Assembly: GCA_037501455.1 (NCBI GenBank)
Contig: CM074863.1
Location: forward strand, 13,326,001-13,390,000
Source: Lantana camara
Lineage: Eukaryota; Streptophyta; Magnoliopsida; Lamiales; Verbenaceae
DNA: 64,000 nt
Direction of reading: 5' to 3'
The notes below the pieces were generated by a model, which was not told the DNA's origin, made no database searches, and saw nothing but the letters and a program-made list of their open reading frames with translations. The position numbers and the translations under genes were made by a program. Positions 10,163 through 21,500 of this stretch are shown here, piece after piece. The stretch's first letter is position 1. Each line of letters begins with the position of its first letter.

Positions 10163-13100
10163 CTAAGGGAAGTATTTAGCTTCTAACTTCCTGGCTTTCT
10201 CACCATAACTTGCAGTGTCCTCTTCTCCTAACATCGCATGCGCTTTCTCCTATATTTTCAATTCAACAACTTATGTAAAATATAACGAACCCAACTCAAG
10301 AACCTCAATATCATGCACAAGATGACAGAAGGAACTAGTTAAAATTAGAGGTGATAGTTTACTCTGGTGTACCCTGTGATTTGGCCGATTACACAAACTT
10401 CCCCTCAGGTTTGACAAATTACAAGAACTCCCCTTCAAAAACCCTAAGATTTAGCCCAACACATCCTATCAGGAATTTAATATCAAATATTAATTAGTAA
10501 GTTTCGAGGCTAAAGTAGGGTAATCATAATATAAATTCTTTTATAGGGGAAATTTTTATAATTTCTCAAACATCTGGGAAGTTAGTGTGATTAGACCAAA
10601 TCCCACAGTGTATCAATGCTATCCTAAAGTAAAAACATTAGAGTGGATCAGGTATACCAGGAGACGCCATAAGAATGGTACACCATCCCGCTTCTTCAAC
10701 TGTTTTTCAATAGCTTGTATGGCTACAACAGCAAAATAGTCATGTTAATGAACTAAGAGGAATTCATTGCAAATCATCAGAAGAAATTTGAGCTGATACC
10801 TTTGGATGCTTCTCTGGCATTTAGCAGCAAACTGATGTGTAATTCAGTGAATACATCGAGCTGCTCATCAGACGCACCAATTATCTAGCAAAAAAAACAA
10901 GTAATTTATATTCTGAAAAAACTAGGGAAAACTCGGGTATTTTTTGTTTATATCCTACCTTGTAATTATTGGCATCAAAATCAGGTCCAAGAAGTTCCAA
11001 TGCCTCCTTATTTTCACCCTTCCCGTATTTATACAGAGCTTCTGCAAGCTAAAATATTGAATATATATATCAACATTATTAAAAGAGAATACCCTATGGC
11101 TTTCTTCACAAAAGAGAACAACAGAATCAAACCAAAACTCCTCCCCGCATTAATTGTTGCTTCTTCTTGCTCATCATGGAAATCCTATCCAAATAAGAAA
11201 AAACATATAAAATGAACTTACCAAAGTTAACTTCGGAATACTTAGGAGAGGTTGGAAAAGAAAATTAAAAATACCATCTCACCTGGATTTCAAGCCGTTG
11301 AGTAACTCTTCTGCTTTACTGAATTCTCCCGTATATGAGAAAGCCCACAGTATCAATATATCAAGGTGCCACTCCAGAAACCAAAAGGCCTGAAAGTTCA
11401 AGTATGAATGATCAAAACTGCTAATAAAAGTGATTATTCCATTTCTACACACTCAAAAGCACTCACATCATCTGTCAGGCATTTAGCCAAAATCTTTAGC
11501 CGGTCCTCGAAAACATTATCTCCACCTCGTATGTAGACACGTAGTAACAAACCAACGGCATTTAAGTATACCTGCATGCATAAACATTATATAAAATATA
11601 TTTTCAGCAGGTTTAAAAATAAAAACATTATGACATACCTCAGCGGGCATAGCATCACTTCTTTCTAGTTCTTTCCAAATGCATTGGTCGTATATATCCC
11701 TCACTTTTGTCATGGGTGCATGGCCTTCCAAGTAACATAAAGCAACATGCCACCAGTTGTGTGTGTACCTAATAAGATTACTTCTTCTTCAGCCACTAAA
11801 AAAATAAAAAATAAAAGGGATAATTACATTGGCATACCTTGAGGATTGAAATTATAAACCTTCCCCCATCAAAGAATTTACATTGCATCTAGATCGATGA
11901 ATTTCAAAGACATTATTTTTAATTTTTTATGAATACCATAGTTTTCCCTTTTCCTTACTGTTCTATAATTAATTTTAGGTCAATTACTATAAGACCATGA
12001 GTTGGCCAAACTTTCGGGTGTGATAGGGGAAGTTTTTGTAGTTTATCAAACCCCGGAGGAAGTTTATTTTTGTGATTAGAGTATTACACCGAACCTAGGG
12101 TATGTTAATGTAATTATCCCAAAGAGATAATTAGGTGGTATATACTGCTAGCATTCCACATGAATACACATACATAAAAGATGACAAAGAACTCCATGAT
12201 CTTGCACAATCTTTCATGAAATCCACTGCTTCATTGAAACGACACTCGTATTGGTAAACATGGCAAAGCTGCATTATGAAGCGGAGAACCACAAGAATAA
12301 AAAATATTAATAAATGAACATTAATGAGTTAATTTTTAAGTAAAGCAAAGATTAAATCATAGAATCATTAGCAAAACTCACTGCATGCTGTGACCAGGGA
12401 TCATCCCTGTTGATTTCATAGCCCTTCCTTCCAGCTTCCTCTGCTTCTTCCATTCGACCTAGCTCTAATAAAGAAAATGCAAGCATACCATATATAAAAT
12501 CCTCATGCTCATTTATTGGTAGGACCTGTTGATATAGATAGTATTGGTTAAGATATATAACAACTATGCTAAAATAATTAAAAAGTCACTATTGAAATTA
12601 GGTTTACTAATCGATACACTAAAACAAGCTTGAGAGCAAGTACCTTTTCTACAAGATCAAATGATAGATCCGGTCGACCCATATAAAAGCACAACACTTG
12701 AGCTCTCTTTAGAGATACAAGATCCTTAGGAAAATCTTGTAAAAGCTGTAATCAATTCAATATCCGAGCTTAGATTATTCTCAGAAATTTCCAGAACTAA
12801 GGAGTACAAAGAGAGGTTTAGTTAAGCAGAATGTCGAACTTTCAAAGCAGGAAACTCAAGAAGAATCAATCATGGTCACTCTATAACCTAGGCTGCAATT
12901 AAGGGTCATTTTTTCCACATTTAACACTATTTAAAATTTCTTAACTTCAAGATTTTTAAGACAAAGGAACAGAAATGTAAACTGAGAGTTGCTTGAAACA
13001 TTAGGATTGGACACCCAAATCTGACCAAGTTTCTTGTTTGGTACCATAGTCCTCCACTAGCTAAAAGGAATCCATAAAGGGTTTTAAAGATACTTTAAGC

Positions 13101-13927
13101 TCAAAGAAGATAGCACCTTGTACATTAAAAACACCCAACAAAAGAATAGATCTATTTATCTTCAAGACCCAAAAGGATAATTCAAACCAAAACTAAAAAC
13201 GAATATAATTATAAAACTAATAAAAAAATCACTTTTGAGTGCAGTTCCACAGCCAGATCATCGTCTCTATCTGGAGAAATTAAATATATCAAAGCTTCAA
13301 ACACCGCCTTCTCATATGAGCTGGCATGTTCCTGTCCAAATTCCAGAAACAAAACCCATTGAAATTTAAGAACCAAGGTTAGACTCAAAGCTGAAAATTC
13401 ACAAGTAAAAACATGGAATTATACGAGACGAGACTTGGCGGCCTTGATCAACAGAGGAGCACGAGAAGAATCAGCAGAGCAGAGAAAATGGGCAGCCAAT
13501 ATGTTGCCAAGAACACACTCTGGATCACTTTTTGGAGCCTCCAGTATTACAGACCTCTCCCTTCCATAACTAAGCACCTAACAAAATCCCCCAAAAAACA
13601 GCAAATCATTTATTTCAACAACTTAGACAACACTAGGAATCATTTAACATGAAAATCAAACAACTAAGCAATATGGAGTACAGGGTTTTCACAAATTTCA
13701 CCTAAGAATCATAAATGAAAAAAGATTCAATAATTCATCCATTTCAAGAACCATGAAAAAAAAAAAAAAAAAAACATCTTTGACCAAAATTTCATTGTTT
13801 AACATCAAAAATGAAACTGGGCAAGAAAATCTACCTGGTGATAATAAGAATTAATAGCAGAAATGCAGGAATCTGAGCTAGTCCTCACTTCATAGCCCCA
13901 TCTGTCCAATTTCAGCTCTCCTTCCAT
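10163..13927 (-). CDS. TTC38-like tetratricopeptide protein, copy A (14 exons)
   Basis: Exons read by eye, high to low: 13927-13835, 13577-13425, 13331-13233, 12745-12644, 12525-12382, 12268-12174, 11768-11639, 11571-11467, 11389-11283, 11184-11133, 11048-10959, 10884-10800, 10722-10658, 10249-10163. All borders are GT..AG, and the phases add up to an open frame of 468 residues, the size I recall for human TTC38 (469). Landmarks are RWGYEVRTSSDSCISAINSY at the start, then DPECVLGNILAA, YEKAVFEAL, DLVSLKRAQVLCFYMG, ELGRMEEAEEAGRKGYEINR, THNWWHVALCYLEG and LDILILWAF. The helical hairpins fit TPR-like repeats. The function of plant members is unknown, and the proteins lack a signal peptide. I recall Arabidopsis relatives At1g27110 and At1g27150, which flank GSTU13 and GSTU14. 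No frame damage is seen, so the copy is probably functional. No TATA box was found, unlike copies B and C. Confidence 0.88.
10349..10625. mobile_element. Degenerate foldback MITE in the last intron of TTC38-A
   Basis: The left arm runs through TACCCTGTGATTTGGCC and ACAAACTTCCCC. The right end carries the imperfect complement (GGGAAGTTAGTGTGATTAGACC). The family phrasing matches other Mutator-like MITEs in the window. No clean TSD remains. Confidence 0.5.
11817..12120. mobile_element. Foldback MITE in intron 6 of TTC38-A
   Basis: The ends are inverted copies of GGGATAATTACATT, followed by TACC(C)T(T/A)G and CCTTCC blocks in both arms. Length is about 304 bases. It lies wholly between exons 11768-11639 and 12268-12174. 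No exact TSD was found. Confidence 0.6.
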
Positions 13928-15381
13928 CTTCGAAGATAGCGTATTTTTCTGGTTCGAGTTCGTCGTGATTTCCAGAGATTTCAACTAAAATGACCGTCTG
14001 ATTGGTTTAAATTTCCGAGTTTTGGCCCTGCTGAGGTCCGTCCTGTCTCGGAAGAGTTTGCTCGCAAGGCTCCAACTGCAAGCTTGAAGGCTAAAGCTCC
14101 TCTTGTCGTTTTACTGTTTCCGATTCTGTGTTTTGGATATGAATATGATTTCCTTTCAGGAAATTACGTTTTAGTCCTTTGAAATTTGATGATGACATAA
14201 AGTTTGGGGTAATATTCTTTTTTGCCCTTAACCCTTCAATCAAAGACAAATTAGTTCGATTTTTTTAATTTTCAATTTTCATCAGTTTCATCCTTACAAT
14301 CCTATTCCCAATATGCTTACTAATAAATGTAAGTTTCACTTACATACAACTAGACCCAATAGAGACCTCACTTATATACAACTAAACCCGATACAGACGG
14401 AAGAAGGATAAAAGACGTTGAAAAGACAACTAAAAAAAAAAAAGTAAAAGATGTAACTAAAAAAAAAGTAAAAGATATAAAAATTTTAAAGATATTTAAA
14501 AAGATTATTATTAATTGGTAGATGATGGTGAAACATGACAAAGAGAACAGACTGAAAAGGCACAAAAATAGACATAGAAGATGGGGAAATAAACAAATTT
14601 AGTCATTAAACAGATTTAGAAGACGGGAAGAAACGATGAATGATGTAAGACAAAAAAAGAGCGAGAAGCACAAAAAGAGAAAATAAGAAGAGACGGAAGA
14701 TAAAAAAAATTTGAAGACAAAATAAAAGGATAAGAGATAAAGCTTGAGAAAACCAAAGAACTAGAAAAAAAAACTGAGATTCTATCTCATTATATTTCAC
14801 ATAGACGATTTTATTAAAATAAAATATTAATAGTGAGATAAAACTGAGAAGAGAAAGAAGTGAAATTTCATTTTATGAGATCTAGTGTAAATAATTTTGT
14901 CAAAATAAAATATAAATTGATTTTTAATGAAATAGGAAATACACCTACACCTATCTTGTATTAAAAATTCAAAATCATCCTCTTGTCTTTTATACCAATT
15001 TCTTGATCCCTCCGTGCTTAAAATTCAACACTTTAACATTTTGTTTAGTGAGGGATCAACATTGAATATATTGAGTAAATATATTTTTTAAGGATGAATT
15101 CTGAAACATGGAGGATGATTTTTAATTCCAGGATATTAAGTAAATACGACAAGACAAAAAGATAAATATTCTTAGATTCAGGTACACAAGTTATAAGATT
15201 GATTAAGAGTATATATTATTATACATCAAAAGATAACATAACGCGGTGCAATCACTCTGCAGTATGCACACAACATAGAAGCCATTACCAGCTACAAGCT
15301 TACACCAAGTACTGCTCTCAACTTCCTACAATAAACCTCAAGCCAAACAAACAAAGACGAAAGCAAATCAACAAACAGGTT
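13928..15381. other. Intergenic DNA between TTC38-A and GST copy 1
   Basis: The first 150 bases should contain the TTC38-A promoter. From about 14400 to 14900 the plus strand is very purine-rich (A and G). At about 14960-15135 a short inverted pair (AAAATCATCCTC and GAGGATGATTTTTAATT) suggests a small foldback element. No gene was found. Confidence 0.4.
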
Positions 15382-18013
15382 TTAGTACTGGTTTGAAGCA
15401 GTAGCAGCTTTCTCGGCCTGAACCATCGTAAAAAACTCCAGGAGTTTGTCGGGCTCAGGCAAAACATCCTTAGCCACGCTATGTGCACGAAACCTGAGTG
15501 CCCATCCTGCCAATCCAGGGCTCTTGATTGCATCAAACAGTTTCAGACCAAGTGTTGATTCCATCACATCCAACCCAGTCAAGTAGCTTCCCAGTACAAT
15601 ATCAACATATCCAACATTGTCTCCACCGAAATAATCCTTCCCGTTGCTGCACTTCATGAAAGCCTCCTCCAGAAACCCCACGCCTTCAAATATTCTCCCT
15701 TTTATGGAAGCTCTAGCCTCCTGATCTTCGGATGACCTGTGAAGCTCTTGAAGTGATGGAAACCACTAAAAAGTGCCATTTCAGGAAATTAAAGCAATTT
15801 AAACACTATTAGGGATGGAATTAGAATTTTATATAAGGGGCAGAATGAATTGCATCTGACTTCCTCAAGTTAGGTGAATTTATAGTAATTTCTCCAAATA
15901 AAGAAATAGAAGTATGCATTTTATACCTTGTCATCGATGTATGAAGCCCAGAAACGGGCTACGGTGACAGGTGTCGAATCCGTCAAAAATAATTAAAATA
16001 CCTATTTAACGACTAAACACAGAGTATAGTGCAAACAGGGTCGATCCACAGAGACTGGTTGATTTATTTCTAACAATTGCAAGGAATTCACGAAAAGCAA
16101 TAATTAAAGAGGGGGGTTTTTGAATTATTCTAACCTAAGTATGCAATTAAAATAAATAACAAGAATTAAAAAGCTAACTAAAACTAAACAAGTAAGATCA
16201 CGTAGGATTAAATCAATCAGAGGGAAAATTACCTAGCCAGGGATATTCGATTCGAATTGTTATATTGATCATTGACTCAAGGATAAATTCAAGTTATTCA
16301 GACAGATTGGCTATAGTTGATAGAGACACTCGACTCAACCTCGTTTTTACTTAATTCGTCGGATAACCTAGAGACACTCGACAGTTATCTTCCCTAACAA
16401 ATTCACAACCCCTAGAGACACTCGACAGGATTTAATGAATTTGCAGCATTAAGAACCATAAAAACACCAACCCTAATTAACCAAGTCGTGACACACGCAA
16501 GATTTAAATTAGATTATCAAATCCCTTAGTGAACGAGGAATTTTATCGCTAAAACCCTGTCACTAATTTACCACCTTGTATCAATCAACTTTACTACACT
16601 TCAAGCATCAAGAATGGCTATATGCAAATCAAACAACCTAGAGATCGTGCACTATCCCGAAATTGCCTAATCACAATAAACGCGAAACACGGAGATAAGA
16701 TAAATGCCTAAATAAACATGAATTAAATAAAACGTTTAGGTCTCACAATATCCAATATCGAATCTTAATCCCTAGCAAGATAATTAAAACTTAGCTACTA
16801 AAATTCATAAAAACAATATAGAAATTCTTTAATATAAATAAACTAAAAACAAAACGAAAGAATTAAACTAAGAACGAAAAACCCGTGATGTTGCTCCCAA
16901 AATCTCGAACAACTGCTCCCAAGGAACCCGGAGCTCTGCCTCCAAACTTGTTACGTGATTCCTCCCTTCAAAGCTACTGTCATGCATATAAATATATATA
17001 AGATCCAAGCCTCCAAATCTCTAACCCCACGGGCCAAAAGACTTCTCATGCAAATAGGAATTGATTACTTGCACTCCAAGCCCTAGTTTCCAACTGCTGG
17101 ACCTCTTCCCGCAAGCCCAACACAAGGCAAATTGGACTTCTCCAATTAATTCCAAATAAGCGCAAGCCCATAAATTCAAGACCCTATCTTCTAGTTAATT
17201 CCATGCTTCCAAAAATCCACATGCACGCACATTATTAAAGTCCACAAAGTGCACCCCCAACTCCACGCCAAGTCAAGTAAATTGGGTCCTCAAAATCCTA
17301 TTCTTGCACGCAGCCCATAACACTTCCAAACAGATTGGGCCTTTCTTCGATTAATTACCGTAGCAACATGCAACCCAATTTCATTTTAATTCCCATGCAA
17401 CAATCACGGTCGGCCCGACACATCACTAATTGATTTGAAATCAAAACAGTCTCCCAACACTTATGAATGCATGCATGAATTGCAGACTTCAAAACTGCTC
17501 CAATTGTATTACGTACTCATCAAGTCAGCGGCAACAATGTTCGCCGAACATCTTCATAAAACGATCAAATTAGCACCAATTTCGTTGCAATTTCGTATTC
17601 AAAGCCCGAATCTACAATATAAACAACAAATCATCAATTGCTTTCGAGATAGTATCAATTCAAGCACAATTCGAGGTATAATTCCATTATAAAAATGACG
17701 AAATAACGAGTTATCATACGGCGCGGTCGTGGGGATCGGAAGGGAGGATGGATGGTGCTTTACTATTCCAGGCTTCATCGATGTACTGAACAATGACAAG
17801 AGACTCACAGATCGGCTTGCCGCCATGGACCAAAACCGGGATTTTCTTGTGGACCGGATTGGCCTCAAGAAGACGTTGACTTTTGTTGCTGTAGAAATTT
17901 ACTTCGATCAGTTCATGCTCAATAGACTTCAGATTGAGAGCCATCTGAACCCTGTTTGAAATTGGGCTTGCCCATGATCCCAGCAGCTCAAGTCTATTAC
18001 TGTTGTTCGCCAT
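15382..18013 (-). pseudogene. Tau-class glutathione S-transferase, exon 1 split by a solo LTR
   Basis: Exon 1 starts at 18013. Residues 1-99 carry the thioredoxin-like N-domain, with WASP (catalytic Ser16), KKIPVL and CESLVIVQYIDEAW. At 17717 the frame runs into the foreign insert and meets TGA at once (DRAV then stop). The rest of exon 1 (15959-15927, ARFWASYIDDK) lies on the far side, followed by donor AAG|GTATAA. Exon 2 is 15765-15382, starting WFPSLQEL after TTTTAG, with 127 residues of the all-helical C-domain (FFGGDNVGYVDIVLGSY). Without the insert the gene would encode 237 residues, normal for tau GSTs, and no other damage is visible. As it stands only a truncated N-domain can be translated unless the insert is spliced out. 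The family conjugates glutathione to xenobiotics and stress products in the cytosol. Confidence 0.88.
15965..17716. mobile_element. Solo LTR, 1752 bp, inserted in GST exon 1
   Basis: The sequence begins TGACAGGTGTCGAATCC and ends AACGAGTTATCA, so it has TG..CA termini. The direct repeat TACGG flanks it exactly (15960-15964 and 17717-17721), a 5-bp TSD. There is no internal coding region, primer-binding site or second LTR, so a solo LTR left by LTR-LTR recombination is the simplest reading. The phrase GGTCGATCCACAGAGA near the left end is, as I remember it, common in long LTRs of plant Ty3-gypsy elements. Family assignment is tentative. Confidence 0.85.
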
Positions 18014-18599
18014 AGCTGACTCTGAAGTCTGAAGTATGAATTGCAGAAACTAATGAAGATCTTATGTAATTTTTCTTTGGTTAGAGGTACCATAAATGCA
18101 GATTGCAGGAGCTATCTAGAGATGATGTATTCTTTTGGTGCAAATCTGGAGATAATGTATAATAATAGCAAATTTGACTTTCCGTGCTGCCATAAATGGC
18201 ATATTGTTGGGAGATGGAAAAAAAAGAATGTAAATAAATCAAAAGCTGTTTGCGAGCTTGAATAGCCGAGCCAACAAATATTTGAGTTCGAGTAGGCCTT
18301 ATTTTCCTTTTAAATCCAAATGAACCCTTGGCTGCTTTCCTATTACTGTAAGAACATGTATAAAGGGTGTACTTGAAGTCTTGAATGCATGATATTTTTG
18401 TATCATTGCCATAATTGATTTAAACTTTGGGGTAAATTGGGTTATTCGCAATTTATCATACAATTCAAAAATTACGTCTCTTACAATGTCAATTGTTCGT
18501 TAATACATGCAACGTGAATTTCTTGAGAATAATAGAGATAAACTTATTGAATTACAGAAAATCCAGACGGATGAAATTACGGGGTGCGTGACTTTGATC
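18014..18599. other. Gap between GST copy 1 and copy 2
   Basis: It should contain the promoter of copy 1 and the 3' UTR of copy 2. No distinct motif or gene was recognised. Confidence 0.4.
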
Positions 18600-21500
18600 T
18601 TAATCGGAAGCCATTGATGATGACATAGCCTTGAAGTTCTTCAAAAGTTCAAGAAGAGTATCAGTCTCCATCATAACATCCTTAACAGCACTGTCTGAGT
18701 AAAGCCTGTCAGCCCATTTCAGGAGACGAGGAGTGTTGGTCTCATCAAGAAGTTTAACACCAGTCATCTTCTCCGTCACCTTTATCCACCCCACATGACA
18801 ACCTAGAGCTAAATCAACATAACCAACATCGTCTCCGCCAAAGAAAGCTTTTCCTTTACCACAACTGATAAAAGCCTCCTCCAGTAGAATTAATCCTTCA
18901 GATATTTTCTCCATAACCGCCTTTCTCGCCTCCTCGTCCTCCTTGATCTGGCCTAGCTGCTTTAATAGTGGTAGCAACTAGAAACATTTTAAGGAGGTAA
19001 TTAGCTGATGAATTAAAAGATTAATACACTCCATAAATTGGAGAGAATAAATGGTTTCGTTATACTAACATCTCCTATAAGTTCCAACCAGCTTACCAAC
19101 TTTTCCCCTAATCTTTATAAAATTACACAAACCTCCCATCTCAGTTTGCATAATTGCAAGATCGAAATGAGATGTTCCAAATTACCTAATCTTCCTGAAC
19201 AAATAATGAGGCATCGAGGCAGATAAGGTAGTTTGACACTTTAATTTAGATTTTGTAATTATACATAATGTAGAGGGAACGTCAGTGCAATTTTAGAAGA
19301 TTAAGGGAAGAGTCTGTTGTAAGAATATTTCTTTTGGACTTCTATTAATTGATGGTTGTATTAAAATAAAACGGGCTAAATAAATATGGTTAATGGGACA
19401 AGACTTATTAGGCTTATTGGTTTGACCCACTATTGTTAAAGCCTTGATGTTAGCAGACGTGGTCTGACAGCTGGTGTAGGCCCACTCTAAAAAGCCCGTG
19501 ATGGGAGGGCTTCTAGGGTTATATTTATTGATGGCTAGGTCCCCTCTCCACTCCACGTTCTTGATATTTTGCTTTCCCATTAAGCTGTCAACTGTCGGTG
19601 TGAGAAGGAGAGGAAGATCTAGCCAGAGAAGTCGACCATACCACGCGAAATTGCCCAACAAGATCGGTAAATATCAGGTTTAATTCAATAGGCGAAAATC
19701 AGGTATATCTACACTTTCAATTATATCGGTGTTCTAAATTCATGGTGTAGATCTTGGCTAAAATCTCTTACAGTTGGTATCAGAGCCATACATCTATGAA
19801 TTTAGAACCCTAATTTTGTGATTTGAATTTTATTTATGTTTTTCCAATCAGAAATATTGGAAGCCGAATTGATCCCGATCGTTCAACAATAGTGGTATGT
19901 GTTGTGTGCGTGCTTCGCTTCTTATTGAATTTGGCCATGTCCCGTAAACCAAAAAGGAAATTTGGTAATTGATTTCATTGGTTAGAAATTAAATTTTGTA
20001 CGCATCTTTCACGTCAATAACAAAATCTAGAGTAACAATGATGAATAGTTTTATTAATATCAGAATTACTTTGATAGAGATGAGGATTTTGTCATTATCT
20101 TCAAATTAAGTATTAGATTTTCGCAATCTTTACTGTTTTGCAATCTTGATATTATTTAGTATTAGATGTCTTGGAAGAATTCTGCTTGATTTTTCCATTA
20201 AAAGAATTGGATCAACCTCTGTTTCATTAGCGATATTCGATATGTCATATGTGTATACATACAATTACAATCCCAATTTCTTTCTCAATAGATTAAAAGA
20301 CGATCCAATGTTACGAAATATATGGTAAATTGGTTGAGCCAAACTCTTGTATTGGACATTCTCTTGATCTCCTTTTGGAAGCTTCCAAACATGAACAACC
20401 TACAGCAATATAAATTCTAATTATATTTGAATATGTTTATATTTATTGAGATTCATCTGTCTATATTGTTTTATAAGTGACGGTGACTTATTCTTAAGGA
20501 AGGACTTGTATATTATGTAAAACTCATATAAATACAAGGTAATATATTTTTATTTCGACGTCCACGAGAAAGTAAGTTGAAATAACCATTTTAAAGGTCG
20601 CTTCGTCTCGGTAAGTATTTCTTATTTTTGAGTTCTCTCTATGACTTTATATGCGTGTTTTACTTGCTTGTCCGAGTAAACTTTTTTTTATATCTCCTGA
20701 GAAAGTTTTTCCTTTATTATGACACTTTTGGATTAACTTTTCTTCTCAATCATGATATATTGATTCACCATTTTGAAATTGAATATTTAGCAAATGCATT
20801 TCTTGAATCAAATCTTGAGAATTAATGTGACTTTAGTTTTATAGTCACGATGTATGTATAAATTAGTGATATTTGTAAATGACCCATTTATTTCCGGAAA
20901 CTTATTCACTTTTCAAGAAATTAAGTTTGATGGATACAACTTGGGCCATCATTACGCCATTTCATATTTCTAAACCTTTTATTCATGAATCCAAGAATCA
21001 AAATATATTTGCATATAGTTCTTGAATTAAGTTGATCCACCAGAATATGGATTAAGGATGCCATATTTCTTGAGATTTATGTTTAGATATACATTTCTTG
21101 AATGATTGCTTACAAGAATCTTTGAAGATCTTGGAATGTATAATTATCCGTTCAATATATATGCTTGATGAATGATTGAGTTTTTTAAGTATTTAAGTTA
21201 ATTATCTCATTATTATGTCAAATACTTTATATAATTTGATTGTTATCTTGGGATAATTAATTCTGGATCAATCATATCGGTTTTTTATCTAATTTACTTC
21301 TTGTGATTTCCATGAAATTCTTGAGCATCTCTTATACTTACATCTGGTTCACGCAATATTTTATAAGGATCCAGATAATAGGTTCTATATTGCATAGAAA
21401 GTATGGCATTTTGCAATTGATGTAGCTTTTGATACGAAGCCTCTTGAGTTCATGTGAAGGAGAGTATGTTTTGTAAGGTTAGTAGTCCATCTTGCTCTTG

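Noticed and set aside
19293..19661. 122-codon minus-strand frame, repeated at 25596-25961
   Set aside because: It lies in the LTRs, which is why it occurs twice; no protein similarity is visible.
19775..19788. Possible tRNA gene
   Set aside because: The sequence matches only the primer-binding complement of tRNA-Met. There is no cloverleaf around it.
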